From assembly GCA_000149265.1 (NCBI GenBank), contig CH002072.1:212049-276048 (forward strand): 64,000 bases of DNA. The letters run 5' to 3'. The notes beneath the pieces were generated by a model. It was not told where the DNA came from. It searched no databases and was given only the letters and a program-made list of their open reading frames with translations. This document shows positions 13,338-25,394 of the stretch, in pieces. This DNA is from Ciona savignyi (Eukaryota > Chordata > Ascidiacea > Phlebobranchia > Cionidae). A program made the translations under genes and the position numbers. How positions within the stretch are numbered: the first letter of the stretch is position 1; each line of letters starts with the position of its first letter.

Positions 13338-13814
13338 TTAAATTATTCTGTATAGTGGTTGATGAACACGGCGATAGGGAGGGGCCATCAAAGACCAACC
13401 GAACGGCGTTTTCCACGCAACCGGTTCATCTCTTTTTCTTTTGAGGACTTTCTGTACCCACAACGCTTCTGGTACATCTATTCCGATGAGAAGGGTAACG
13501 GTGCCACCATCTACTTGTGGAAATTCATTCCTTCGTGGAAGACTGTTTGGTCGTACTGGAATATGGTCTACTGACACTACATTCTGTATTTCAACTTCAG
13601 TTTCACCGTCTAATGAACAAACGGTTAGGTCAGTAGTGATACCATTGTACGTCGATTCAGCACAGAGGGTGGTTAGGGATATCTGTTTGGGAGTTCCTGT
13701 AATGCCAAGAGCGCTCGTTAGAGTACTGTTACATAACGTGGCCGAATATCCGGAATCGAGAAAGGCGTAAGTCCGACCTCGCGGTTCTTGTATCGGACGT
13801 TCACTGGTGCACAT
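13338..13814 (-). pseudogene. BEL/Pao copy 1 aspartic protease (DUF1758-type)
   Basis: The protease active-site turn is AFLDSGYSATL. Copy 2 has DSGSS, so Tyr replaces Ser two residues after the catalytic Asp-Ser-Gly. The frame continues through TTLCAESTYNGITTDLTV and the linker VAWKTPFGWSLMAP to a break before RT. It is separated from gag by a frameshift near 13805. Confidence 0.82.
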
Positions 13815-15021
13815 GTATACGCCCTTCGCTTTGTACTCTTCTGTATGATGAGACTGGGTACTTTCGGAAGGTATAAAAAAAGCATGACGTCGCTGCTTTC
13901 GCTAGATCATCAGTTTTTTTCGGGTTTGGAAACTTTAGTAAATCTGTAGTGCAAAAGCGATACGTGCTATTACATTCCCCACAGCATTCTGCTGAAGGAC
14001 AATCTGCCACACGGTGACCTCTTTGCAGAAACCGAAAGCACAATCCTTTGACAGATGCCAACTCGCGTCGTTCCCGTACGTTCATTTTCTTGGATTTAAA
14101 GCACTGCGGTAGCGCATGCTTCTTGTCGCATAAATCGCACATAGTCGGTAATTGTTCTGTAATCTCGTGAGTATTAAAGGCGGCCGTTTTCCGGTATCGT
14201 CCTGGCTCACGACTGTACAAGCTTTCTCCATGCAAAGAATTATAAATCTTCGATTGTCTTGCGACAAACGCAACGAGGTCTGGGAAGCCAGCGTCCCTGC
14301 ACTTCTCCTCAGCAACGCAGACAGACCACTCGACCCATTTTGTCTTTAGGCTCTCAGGTAATTTGTTTATAATCGGTAAAAGGCAGTGCAGGGAGTTAAT
14401 GCCCGCGTATTCACCGACGTCAGCAAGGGCACTCTTACATCTCTGTAGCAATATGTCCAGTTTCAATAACCCGGCTGGATCCCTTTCTCCAACGACCGAC
14501 GTCTTCGCCAGCAGTTTACTGCAAGCCTTGGAGGTAATGTGTGGCCTCCCATTTGGTTGGAACAACTGATCACGGGCCAATCGGTAACCACTAAGAGCAT
14601 CCTTACTGAAGTGCGACAATTGACGGCGTACCTCAGGCTCACACTGCTGTAGCAAGTAAATCAAACGAGTCGACTCTAACTTTACGTGTTGTTCTATATG
14701 AGTTTGAAAATTTCGTATAAATTCGTGATAATCTAGAGGATCTCCATTAAATTTCATTAATTCTGGTCGTGGCGGTAGAGTAAAGTCAGCATTCATTTGT
14801 CGGTAGTTCGGCATTGCAGGTTCTGTAAGTATCCGTGGCGGTGCTTGACAAGCGTCGTCACCATTCGGCAGCGGCCGAAGCATCGGTTCTTTATGTGTAT
14901 CATGTCGTGGCATCTCACCCACAGCAATCGGTGTGTGTTTCGTGGTGGGGTTGACGGCAATATTTTCGATGTGTGGAGTTGGGAGCTGCTCATCCCAAGC
15001 ACGTAATTCAAGCTCTGCCAA
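13801..15021 (-). pseudogene. BEL/Pao copy 1 gag body (DUF1759) with zinc knuckle
   Basis: This 406-residue frame has the Pao gag core (LMKFNGDPLDYHEFIRNFQT, YLLQQCEPEVRRQL) and two Cys/His motifs, CDLCDKKHALPQC and a CCHC knuckle whose second Cys is mutated to Phe (CFRFLQRGHRVADC; copy 2 has CFRC). Gag packages the element RNA. The C-terminus runs out of frame before the protease. Confidence 0.87.
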
Positions 15022-15123
15022 CTCTGCTTTGCGCTCAGCTTCTCTTGTAAAACAGCCCTATTCTCGGCTTCTCTAGCCTCTAGTTCTGCACGCTAACGAT
15101 CACTTTCAGCGACTTGCTGTGCT

Positions 15124-15495
15124 TCAAGACGAGCCTTCTGAGCTTGGACATACGCTTCTCGTCGTTTTATACTTGACCTGGAACTTCTTGTCATATTGGA
15201 CGACGTTGCGAGCCTTTTCGGCACTTAGAAGCCATTCAGTAGCTCTCCCTTTGAATTCTAGTTGGATTTGTACCACACATTGCAGAAGGGAATGGCCTTG
15301 GTCGTATAAAACTTCTTGCGAGTAAGCCTTTGGCGCGAGGATCATCAACTCGGCGTAGAGGCGCTCAATCTCAGTAATCAGCTCATTCAGTTTTGGACCC
15401 ATGCTCGAGTCCGTCATCATTACATCAGCAAGCATATATTTTTGCCGCAGGATAATTTCTATCCGGTCAAAGTCCGTTCTTTCGACAGATTTCAT
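15124..15495 (-). pseudogene. BEL/Pao copy 1 gag N-terminus
   Basis: The ATG at 15495 begins MKSVERTDFDRIEIILRQ, a helical segment that continues through LNELITEIERLYAELM and RATEWLLSAEKARNVV. Copy 2 starts at the matching ATG at 37581. The frame leaves the gag reading near 15130 and the gag body resumes in another frame at 15021. Confidence 0.75.
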
Positions 15496-15725
15496 GTCAG
15501 CAACAGGAAAGATACAACGATAACAAAGGTTACTGTGACGTAACATACAGTACCAGCAAACCAAGTACAAATCGGTACAATAATAAGTTCGGTAGAAATC
15601 AGTAACAGTAAATTCAAAATTCAGTAAGTAACAGTAAATTTATCAGTAAGTTAGTAATCAGTAGGTATAACAATAAATCATTAAACAAGAATCAGTAAAT
15701 TCAATATGGATCAGTTGAAAACTTA

Positions 15726-16133
15726 TGTAAGGCCTCTATCTGGTGCGACCTATACTTATATGAACACCCGAGTCCTTAACATGGGGAACAGTGTTAACGC
15801 GCTGACCCACACACTTGATATCTCACTTGGTTGATACTTTATTTACTGGATGAGCGTTCAGTGTTTTTTTATTATACAAATTTGACATAAATAAAACTAC
15901 AAATATTAATAATCAATTATCTTACCAACTGTTTTTCCGTAGGTCTATTTAAATTCGGTAAAATGGTTTCAGTATGAACGTGGTGTCGGTATAGGAATCA
16001 GAACAAAAAAGAGAGCAAACCACGAGGTTGCGGAAATATAAAGCATAATAATTATTACCAACCCTGACGTAATAAACATAGACGTTTTAAAAAACATTAA
16101 TTATGAGCCAAATTAGGGTTTACAGATGTTTAA
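15726..16133 (-). repeat. BEL/Pao copy 1, 5' LTR
   Basis: The LTR starts at TGTAAGGCC in plus reading. Its right boundary is set by copy 3, where the same sequence ends GTTTACAGATGTTACA just before a CCCCCC (polypurine) tract. Here the end reads ACAGATGTTTA, so the last bases have drifted. The length is about 408 bp. The leader between LTR and gag (15500-15725) is rich in CAGTAA repeats and I could not identify a primer-binding site. Confidence 0.75.
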
Positions 16134-16747
16134 GGTTTATAATAAAAGGGCGGAAATACAGATATAGCAAAACAGCAGGGAAATAATGTAGAAGTTAGTT
16201 CATATTAGCCCCGGTCATTTTAAACTATGTTTCAATAGGGTGCTGTAACGAACAGCGGCAATGATTTACAAAAGTTTCAGATTTGAGACAAAATCAATAA
16301 AGGAATTTACGAAGGGACATTATTTTATTTTACTACCACGATAATATATCTCGCACATAAAATAAGGCAATTTAGCAGATTACTGTTGATCTCGGGGGCT
16401 CCAAATATCATGTTCGTGTGCCGCAATGACATGGTATTCTTAACTCAGCAGCAATCCAATTTTTGGTTTCATTCCAAAACTTGACGGTGTGTGTGCAGGT
16501 ACAAAATACCTGAGTTAGTGTTTCCAGATCAATGAGGCATATTTCACATTTATCTAAAACAATTATTTTTAACTTATACAATTCAGTAATGTTACAGTAG
16601 CTTCAAAATAGTTGATCTGTAAAAATTGTTATATATTTTGCTCCATGTAGGGCCTTCAACATCTTTTTTTATTTTTTTACCGAGCCAAGTTTCGAACCCA
16701 TGCTCGTTACTCGGACCGTTTGTTTACAGGAGTAGGTATATGTATAT
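16134..16747. other. Unit 1 flank without a recognised gene
   Basis: AT-rich DNA, duplicated at 38264-38886 in unit 2. I see no coding region and no element termini. It lies between the BEL 5' LTR and the Cys-rich ORF. Confidence 0.5.
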
Positions 16748-16975
16748 TTAGTCTATCCAATTGAACACGGCTTCGCAGCGACATTTCGTAGATGATTTTA
16801 TTGATCTACATTCGCACGCGGCATATTCACAAACAAAAGAAAATATAACATTTTTACAATCTGGGTTGCTGCAATCTTTATAATGTCCTGGTGACGTTTT
16901 AATACTGAGTGTGCCACATGCGCAGATGATAGAATCGGCTTCGCAGGTTAAACAACTGGTTGTATCCGTATTTTG
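16748..16975 (-). CDS. Cys-rich ORF of unknown function, copy in unit 1 (partial)
   Basis: A minus-strand frame stays open from the SINE boundary to TAA at 16748-16750. It has paired cysteines: SCLTCEAD, IICACGT, KDCSNPDCKN, VCEYAACECRS and KCRCEA. Such spacing suggests a compact zinc-binding or disulphide-rich module. The unit 2 copy (38887-39110) keeps the cysteines except for A-to-E, A-to-V and E-to-G type changes next to them. The 5' side is cut by a SINE. I do not recognise the family; it could be the last exon of a retroelement or of a host gene. Confidence 0.4.
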   Translation of the reverse strand, partial: QNTDTTSCLTCEADSIICACGTLSIKTSPGHYKDCSNPDCKNVIFSFVCEYAACECRSIKSSTKCRCEAVFNWID

Positions 16976-17243
16976 GTGTGACGCCTTTCAGCCGACGGGT
17001 TGTAGATTCATACCTGGTCTCAAGCTAGTCGGTTGTGTCCTTGGGCAAGGCACTTTACGGACATTGCCTGAACCCAGCAGTTTAATTTGTTCTACCAAAC
17101 TAAAGGAACGTGTAAATCATACACAACACACTGCAATAGCCCCGGTAACCCGACGGTAGGCGCAAGGTGATCTGAAGATTACCCGTGTGATAACACCCTT
17201 GGTTTTTCCATTCACAGGGATTAACATAATCAACCTATTCTAT
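16974..17243 (+). repeat. tRNA-derived SINE
   Basis: Full body with the tail TTAACATAATCAACCTATTC; the head is shortened. It shares its position with 39108-39394 in unit 2, so it predates the duplication. Confidence 0.85.
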
Positions 17244-17349
17244 ATGGGTTGATATCTTGTGTACCCTTGTGTTTAGCGCTCTTATTGGCTGCACGATGCG
17301 TAAATACCCAATACACAATAAAATACCGAACCTCTGTTCACCCCTTCCT

Positions 17350-18339
17350 TTACCCTGGTAAAAAAACGTCTAAAGTTAGAGCGCTGCTGCAGCTGTTTTC
17401 CTCTTGTTTCGAGGCTGCTAAGAGTGCGTTTATTTCCTCTGTTTTCCTGCGATGTTTGATTCCCTTTCAGACCAGAATCGAGTCTGTTTTGCCATAAACG
17501 TGCTGTAATTGAGTGCCTTCAGCAAAACTTGCTTCTTAAACAAGGCTGCCATCAGTCTGTGCAGCACCGACACGTGCGCGAGGCCTGTTCTCGGGGATCG
17601 TTGTGCTGGCTTCAACTGCTTTGCTCCCCAGTTTAGGAAAATCCAATGCGCGCATCTAACATTCGGATTGTTTATGTCCTGCCTCCTAACAATATTTACA
17701 TGTGCGAACTTGGCCGATGTATGTCACATACAATTCAAAATCGTTGATCTTAATATAGCTCGGTATGGGGTTTGAATTTAAATCATCTTTTAAAACTGAT
17801 TATATTCTCATACCAGATATGAGCCCTAGCTTATTGAGTTTGCTTTGTACGTTGTGAATAGGAAGGTAGTTCTTTTCAAAAAAGGCCTTGATTTCGTCGT
17901 TTTTTAGTGGCACTGGTACTCATCCAATAGCTATTTGATTTTTGAACTGTCATACAATCGCACGGATTTTATATTTTCGTTATTTTGGAGCATATCTGCC
18001 AATTTAATAGATCTTCCTTTCTTTTCGGATGATAGCCAGTTTACACGCAGAGGAAATGACTTGACAGGAGTAAGGGGAACAGCCGTGCGCACATTAATCG
18101 CCCACTTCAACAATTCTAACATAACTTAATATAATGTGCAAAAATATGACATAAGCCGCGAATGTCACTACAAGACCCTGTTTGTAAAATCGAAACATTC
18201 GTTTTTTTCTGCCATTTTCGCATTCGCACGGTAACGGTGCAAATCGTGAATGGAGCATAGATACAACATAATAAGCGTTTTCGTCTGGCGCCACTAGTGA
18301 CAAAGCGTTACCATTGACAACGATGTAATACTTCCTCAT
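17350..18339 (-). pseudogene. Zinc-knuckle gag/ORF1-like relic, unit 1 copy
   Basis: The ATG at 18339 opens MRKYYIVVNGNALSLV. Later frames give LKWAINVRTAVPLTPVKSF, IKAFFEKNYLPIHNVQSKL, and IPSYIKINDFELYVTYIGQV directly before a CCHC knuckle CKYCQEAGHKQSEC. The order resembles ORF1/gag proteins of non-LTR or related elements, and ZCCHC3-like proteins. Several frameshifts and a stop (ISGMRI-stop) break it, and the C-terminal tail (LDARIGFSKLG onward) is one frame off the knuckle. The unit 2 copy has the same architecture. No RT was found next to it. Confidence 0.6.
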
Positions 18340-18644
18340 TTTGACTCACAGGTTTCGTGAACAAGTTAGTTTAATTGAGATTTCTTTAGGGGTTTTAAAC
18401 AGTTTAAATCGGAATGATGACTTAGTATTTAGTTACCATAGATTACTATAAGTTTTGTTTTAATACATAGATACAGGTGAATATAAATCGCAAATAGTTT
18501 TGCGAGGTTTGTGGGGAGAATTTCATAATAAAGTATTATAGATACCAACCACAACAGATAGCAAAATATTAAGGTCAGAAATATTTAGTTCATCTGCATT
18601 GAGTTTAGGAACCCGGGAAGCCAATACTTTGCCAACATATGCAG

Positions 18645-20772
18645 AACCAAAGTTCTTTTACCTAGAAATATAAAACGCGGAAAAAAACGGAAGACGGAAG
18701 TGAAAAGTTAAACCTGTTAACAAGGGGCTACGGACCTAAAAATTACAGAATTTGTTAATTGAACCGTGCTCTTTCGAATGATAATTTTTGATTTGAAAAA
18801 AAATGTAAAATATTAATATCGAATATGAATATTATTAATATTCACGCATTTATAGAGTTTTCGCCAGTTATTCCTTTGGATATGTTGTAGCCCTTGCTAA
18901 TACCTTCAAATTGATATATAAATTATATACAATATCCGCGGGGGGCTATATGCACGAAGCGTCTGAATATTCATAACTCGTTATTTAGGGATGCTGCGGT
19001 TTTCATATCCAGATGAACATTTATGGAGTTTTTGCCAAAAAATCCTTTGTATATGTTGTAGCCCTTATAAATACCTTTAATTTAAGGTATAGTTTATATA
19101 GAATAACCGCAAGAAACTATATGCACGAAGTGTCTGAATATTCATAACTCTTCATCAAGGGATGTATCGGAAGATGCTGCAGTTTTCTTATCTAGATGGG
19201 TATTTATAGAGTTTTCGCCAATTATTCCTTTGGATATGTTGTAGCCCTTATAAATACCTTCAATTTAAGGTATAGTTTATATACGATAACCGCGGGAAGC
19301 TATATGCACGAAGCGTCTAAATATTCATAACCCGTTATACAGGGGGGTGCACTGGAAGATGCTGAAGTTTTCTTATCCAGATGGACATTTATAGAGTTTT
19401 CGCCAATTATTCCTTTGGATATGTTGTAGCCCTTTCCAATACCTTCAAATTGATATATAAATTATATACAATAACCGCGGGAAAGTATATGCACGAAGCG
19501 TCTGAACATTCATAACTCGTCATCAAGAGATGCATTGGAAGATGCTGCGGTTTTCTTATCTAGATGGACATTTATAGAGTTTTCGCCAATTATTCCTTTG
19601 GATATGTTGTAGCCCTTTCCAATACCTTTAAATTAAGGTATAGTTTATATGCGATAACCGCGGGAAGCAATATGCACGAAGCGTCTGAATATTCATAACT
19701 CGCTTTACAGGGGGGTGCACTGGAAGATGCTGCGGTTTTCTTATCCAGATGGACATTTATAGAGTTTTCGCCATTTATTCCTTTGGATATGTTGTAGTCC
19801 TTTCCAATACCTTCAAATTGATATATAGATTATATACAATAACCGCGGGAAACTATATGCACGAAGCGTCTGAATATTCATAACCCGTTATACAGGGGGG
19901 TGCACTGGAAGATGCTGCGGTTTTCTTATCCAGATGGACATTTATAGAGTTTTCGCCAATTATTCCTTTGGATATGTTGTATCCCTTATAAATACCTTCA
20001 ATTTAAGGTATAGTTTATATACGATAACCGCGGGAAGCTATATGCACGAAGCGTCTGAATATTCATAACCCGTTATACAGGGGGGTGCACTGGAAGATGC
20101 TGAAGTTTTCTTATCTAGATGGACATTTATAGAGTTTTCGCCAATTATTCCTTTGGATATGTTGTAGCCCTTTCCAATACCTTTAAATTAAGGTATAGTT
20201 TATATGCGATAACCGCGGGAAGCAATATGCACGAAGCGTCTGAATATTCATAACTCGCTTTACAGGGGGGTGCACTGGAAGATNNNNNNNNNNNNNNNNN
20301 NNNNNNNNNNNNNNNNNNNNNNNNNNNNNNNNNNNNNNNNNNNNNNNNNNNNNNNNNNNNNNNNNNNNNNNNNNNNNNNNNNNTCATAACTCGCTTTACG
20401 GGGGGTGCACTGGAAAGAGCTGCAGTTTTCTTATCTAGATGGGTATTTATAGAGTTTTCGCCAATTATTCCTTTGGATATGTTGTAGCCCTTTCCAATAC
20501 CTTCAAATTAAGATATAGTTTATATGCAATAACCGCGGGAAGCTATATGCACGAAGCGTCTGAATATTCATAACTCGCTTTACAGGGGGGTGCACTGGAA
20601 GATGCTGCGGGTTTTCTTATCCAGATGGACATTTATAGAGTTTTCGCCAATTATTCCTTTTGATATGTTGTAGCCCTTTCCAATACCTTCAAATTAAGGT
20701 ATAGTTTATATACGATAACCGCGGGAAGCTATATGCACAAAGCGTCTGAATATTCATAACCCGTTATACAGA
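18645..20772 (+). repeat. Left arm: about ten visible units of a 184-bp satellite
   Basis: The anchor TTTATAGAGTTTTCGCCA (or a close variant) recurs at about 18849, 19020, 19202, 19387, 19571, 19756, 19939, 20126, 20446 and 20631. Units fall into two main classes by the text after TGTAGCCC: CTTTCCAATACCTTCAAATTG or CTTATAAATACCTTCAATTTA, with some hybrids. A fixed 100-N gap interrupts it, so the copy number is a minimum. Confidence 0.92.
20284..20383. other. Assembly gap (100 N) inside the satellite arm
   Basis: Exactly 100 N, a conventional gap of unknown length, falls inside the tandem units where assembly is expected to fail. The true arm may be much longer. Confidence 0.98.
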
Positions 20773-21169
20773 AGCTGATTTGATGAGAGATGTTAGGATT
20801 TTTTTTATTTAAATGGATGGCTTTTTGCCAACTTATGCTATAAATTTGTGCTTGTATTTTGTTGTTGTAAATTTGTTTGCACAAACATGTTGTTGTTTAC
20901 TTGCAATTGACTTGTTTGGCTCGAGCGATATCTATATGGTGCGAAAGAAGAAGTTATCGGCCCCGGTTGATGGTGCGGCATGTTTTTAATCGGCGTCGGT
21001 GACGCTTTAATCACGTTATCAAACCTCATTATCGAAAGTTGTATATATTCTGTAGTTTTCATGACATTGTTCCAGTTCATTAGAACACTGTTACTCTGCC
21101 AGTTGAATCCTTGAGCTATTTAGAAATCGTTTGTACGAAATCTTTGTAAGAGAATCTAAAAGAGAAAAA

Positions 21170-23209
21170 ATGTGGACAACCAAGGTAATATTATGTTTGA
21201 TTTATTTATTAACAATACATATTTTTAACCCTTTGTTATTGTTAATGTAAATTGTATAAACCGTTTTATATATTTTAGAATCATCGAGGTCGAAATTCAT
21301 TTCGCCGAGGTTCGAGGATGCCCGTCATTAGATATCCCAAGGGGATATCTGGTAAACAAACAGCTCGAATTATTCCCGAGTCGAAGTGGGAGAATAAGAT
21401 CCTCTACCTGTCGGACAGCAATGCTCGAGATCTCGTGTCTCCCTGTGTAGTTCGTCCATCAGAAAACCTGAAATATAACTTCTGCCCCATTTCCATTCCA
21501 GGTGGGAAATTCACACATGGGGATATGGAGCTGCAGAACTCCAGCACGAAATTAAATAACGTGACTGCAGTAGTGATTGCACTCGGGACAAATGACGTGC
21601 TCGGATTTCAAGAATGGGAGGTCGACGAATACCCCGAGTATGTTGTAAGAACCATTGTTTCGAGAGCGCAAAAGATAATCAGAACGGCCAAGTCGGTATA
21701 TCCTGAAGCGAAGGTAAGTATTTGTTAGATTTGAAAATGAGGTAATAACTGTTAACACTTTTAGATGTACTTCAACGCAGTCCTGCCCCAAATGACTGGC
21801 CAGGGAAAGATCGTTCCGCTGTTAAACGATGCGCTGGCACCGGCGGTTGTTTCAGCTGGCGCCATGTTTTGGGGTTCGTCATGCCAGACACACCAGAACT
21901 ATGGTATGACAACATCCACTTGTCGGATGACGGACTGCGTTTGTTGCTCTGTCAATTGGAAGAGTGGCTGACAGAAGCGGGCAAAGCCGACGTGGTAGAA
22001 CGTGCTCAGGAGATACCGGCGGTGTGTCCTTTATCTAACGTAAATGAGGAGGTTAGATCAAGGGATACAATCGAACACAGGGGATAATGGAAAAAAAGTC
22101 AGCAGGAATTAAAATGCACACGTTGTCACGGTAGACGGTTTAAAGGCTTAGGGGAGTTTGCAAAAATATACCATGACGAACACAACGGCTTAATACGTGA
22201 ATTTCAGGACGGGCTTAAATCGCTAAGAAAAAGAAAACAAACCAACTCTCAACCCGAGCAAGAGGACCAAGAGCGATGGGGTAAGAGATCAAAACGCGGA
22301 GATAATAATGTAGGAAAATATCTTCAACCTCCCACTAAATCTCTTCGTGGTCCAAGTAATTCGAATAAAAAAGGTCCTTCTCTTGTTTTGGATCATTTGT
22401 CTAAGGAGGAATGCGCCCCCACGAGTCTACCGCAAAGACGCAGCGCCAGCAAAATAGAACCTATTTTTGCTGTTGACGAAGCAGCTCTAAAAATGCTGAC
22501 GAAGCGAAGGAAGTGGTTGGACGACAGACATATAGATGCCACCATGTTTCTTCTTCGGCAGCATTTTCCAAATATTGATGGGTTGCAAAGCTGTTTGGCT
22601 TATCCAAACAGTTTTAAATCTCTTACTTATACGCCTCGAAACAAATTTGTTCAAATTATGAATATCCATGGGAATCATTGGGTTACCGTCTCCAACAAAT
22701 TTTCCACAGATAACAGTACAATCAATATATATGACAGTTTACCATCTGAATTGAGTAAAACGGACAAATATAATATTTCTACTCTTTTAAATGTAGACTC
22801 AGCCAAATTAACGCTTCGTTTTCCAAAGGTGCCCAAACAAGTAATTGGTTCAGGAAATTGCGGCGTCTATGCGATTTCGTTTGCGGTTGCCTTGTGCATG
22901 GGGCTAAATCCAGAAAATCTAGTATATCCAATTAATCGTCTCCGAGAGGATATTAAAGGTATGCTAGAAAAAAGGCAGATTACTCGCTTGTTTTCGGAAA
23001 CTTCATGTAAAACAAAACAACTTAAAGCACAAAACAGTTCTCTTAAAGTGGATCTCTTCTGTCATTGCAGGCTTGCTGGTGATGACAACGGTTACATCCA
23101 ATGCTCCAGATGCGACGGATGGTACCATTTTTCTTGTACCAGGACGTCTATTCCAGAAAATGTAATAGGATCCAACATGAAGTGGTACTGTGATAACTGT
23201 GTGCTTTAA
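21170..23209 (+). CDS. SGNH-hydrolase / C2H2 / Ulp1-like protease / PHD multidomain cargo gene (interrupted)
   Basis: Proposed exons are 21170-21184 (ATG in AAAAATGTG), 21279-21713 and 21765 onward, with donors GTAATA and GTAAGT and acceptors ending TTTTAG; the introns are 94 and 51 bp, both joins phase 0. Domains in order: an SGNH hydrolase (YLSDSNARDL, VIALGTNDVL, DNIHLSDDGL), a C2H2-like finger (KCTRCHGRRF, YHDEH), an Ulp1/C48-type protease (NHWVTVSN for His, NIYDSL for Asp, SGNCGVYAISFA for Cys), and a C-terminal PHD finger (CHCRL, CSRCDGWYHFSC, WYCDNC). Two breaks occur: a one-base slip in TTTTGGGG at 21867-21874, and an in-frame TAA at 22085-22087, after which the same frame continues to 23209. 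An AATAAA lies at 23448. The stop could be spliced out. Confidence 0.75.
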
Positions 23210-23630
23210 GCGGGTAGTTGAAACGCACACTTCCAAACAATGCTAAGGTCTTTTCTACCAAACTTGTGATGGACTTTTCTCCACACACCTGAACTGTTTT
23301 TTTTACGTTACTGTGTTACTCGTAGAACGCAAAAAAAAAAAGCTGTGTGGAGAACATGCACTTACATCTCTTTATCTGTCGCATCTCGTATGTTAAAATA
23401 CGTGAAATGGTACAATATAGCAAGACATTATAAATAAGGTGCGTTCAAATAAAATAGAAAAAAATGCGATTATCTATCTTTGTACAGCCAAAGTTTGCAG
23501 TGGTGCAAGTTAGTTTATCGTATTTTTTTCCTAATGGCATTTCTAAACACCAAGAAGGTGTTAAAAAGATGAACTTGTTTGTCGAAATGAGATAACGCAA
23601 ATACCTATTCATCTCAATTAGACAACTGCA

Positions 23631-25394
23631 GCATCTTCCAATGCACCCCCTCTGTTTTGGAGGTATTTATAAATTGGAGGTATTTATAAGGGATACAACA
23701 TATCCAAAGGAATAATTGGCGAAAACTCTATAAATGTCCATCTAGATAAGAAAACCGCAGCATCTTCCAATGCATCTCTTGATGACGAGTTATGAATGTT
23801 CAGACGCTTCGTGCATATACTTTCCCGCGGTTATTGTATATAATTTATATATCAATTTGAAGGTATTGGAAAGGGCTACAACATATCCAAAGGAATAATT
23901 GGCGAAAACTCTATAAATGTCCATCTGGATAAGAAAACTTCAGCATCTTCCAGTGCACCCCCCTGTATAACGGGTTATGAATATTCAGACGCTTCGTGCA
24001 TATAGCTTCCCGCGGTTATCGTATATAAACTATACCTTAAATTGAAGGTATTTATAAGGGATACAACATATTAAAAGGAATAATTGGCGAAAACTCTATA
24101 AATGTCCATCTGGATAAGAAAACCGCAGCATCTTCCAGTGCACCCCCCTGTATAACGGGTTATGAATATTCAGACGCTTCGTGCATATAGTTTCCCGCGG
24201 TTATCGTATATAATCTATATATCAATTTGAAGGTATTGGAAAGGGCTAGAACATATCTAAAGAAATAATTGGCGAAAACTCTATAAATGTCCATCTGGAT
24301 AAGAAAACCGCAGCATCTTCCAGTGCACCCCCCTGTATAACGGGTTATGAATATTCAGACGCTTCGTGCATATAGCTTCCCGCGGTTATCGTATATAAAC
24401 TATACCTTAAATTGAAGGTATTTATAAGGGCTACAACATATCCAAAGGAATAATTGGCGAAAACTCTATAAATGTCCATCTAGATAAGAAAACCGCAGCA
24501 TCTTCCAATGCATCTCTTGATGACGAGTTACGAATGTTCAGACGCTTCGTGCATATACTTTCCCGCGGTTATTGTATATAATTTATATATCAATTTGAAG
24601 GTATTGGAAAGGGCTACAACATATCCAAAGGAATAATTGGCGAAATTCTATAAATGTCCATCTGGATAAGAAAACCGCAGCATCTTCCAGTGCACCCCCC
24701 TGTATAACGGGTTATGAATATTCAGACGCTTCGTGCATATAGCTTCCCGCGGTTATCGTATATAAACTATACCTTAAATTGAAGGTATTTATAAGGGCTA
24801 CAACATATCCAAAGGAATAATTGGCGAAAACTCTATAAATATCCATCTAGATAAGAAAACTGCAGCATCTTCCGATACATCCCTTGATGAAGAGTTATGA
24901 ATATTCAGACACTTCGTGCATATAGTTTCTTGCGGTTATTCTATATAAACTATACCTTAAATTAAAGGTATTTATAAGGGCTACAACATATACAAAGGAT
25001 TTTTTGGCAAAAACTCCATAAATGTTCATCTGGATATGAAAACCGCAGCATCCCTAAATAACGAGTTATGAATATTCAGACGCTTCGTGCATATAGCCCC
25101 CCGCGGATATTGTATATAATTTATATATCAATTTGAAGGTATTGGCAAGGGCTACAACATATCCAAAGGAATAACTGGCGAAAACTCTATAAATGCGTGA
25201 ATATTAATAATATTCATATTCGATATTAATATTTTACATTTTTTTTCAAATCAAAAATTATCATTCGAAAGAGCACGGTTCAATTAACAAATTCTGTAAT
25301 TTTTAGGTCCGTAGCCCCTTGTTAAGGGGTTTAACTTTTCACTTCCGTCTTCCGTTTTTCCGCGTTTTATATTTCTAGGTAAAAGAACTTTGGT
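23631..25394 (-). repeat. Right arm: about nine units of the 184-bp satellite, inverted
   Basis: The inverse anchor GGCGAAAACTCTATAAA recurs at roughly 184-bp spacing from 23714 to 25178. The outer unit order (a diverged TTTTTTGGCAAAAACTCC unit next to the end unit) mirrors the left arm. The outermost 215 bp repeat the left terminus in reverse. Confidence 0.92.

Larger units (their letters stand above)
9729..16133 (-). mobile_element. BEL/Pao LTR retrotransposon 1 (minus strand, defective)
   Basis: Going from high to low coordinates the order is 5' LTR, gag, aspartic protease, reverse transcriptase, RNase H/A17 region, integrase, DUF5641 domain and 3' LTR. This is the BEL/Pao order, with integrase after RT. 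All domains are recognisable but are cut by stops and frameshifts. The 3' LTR survives only as 9729-9868 and joins internal sequence directly at 9869, so a deletion removed the LTR inner edge and adjacent internal DNA. The copy in unit 2 shares several lesions, so this one was already dead or dying when the unit duplicated. Confidence 0.9.
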
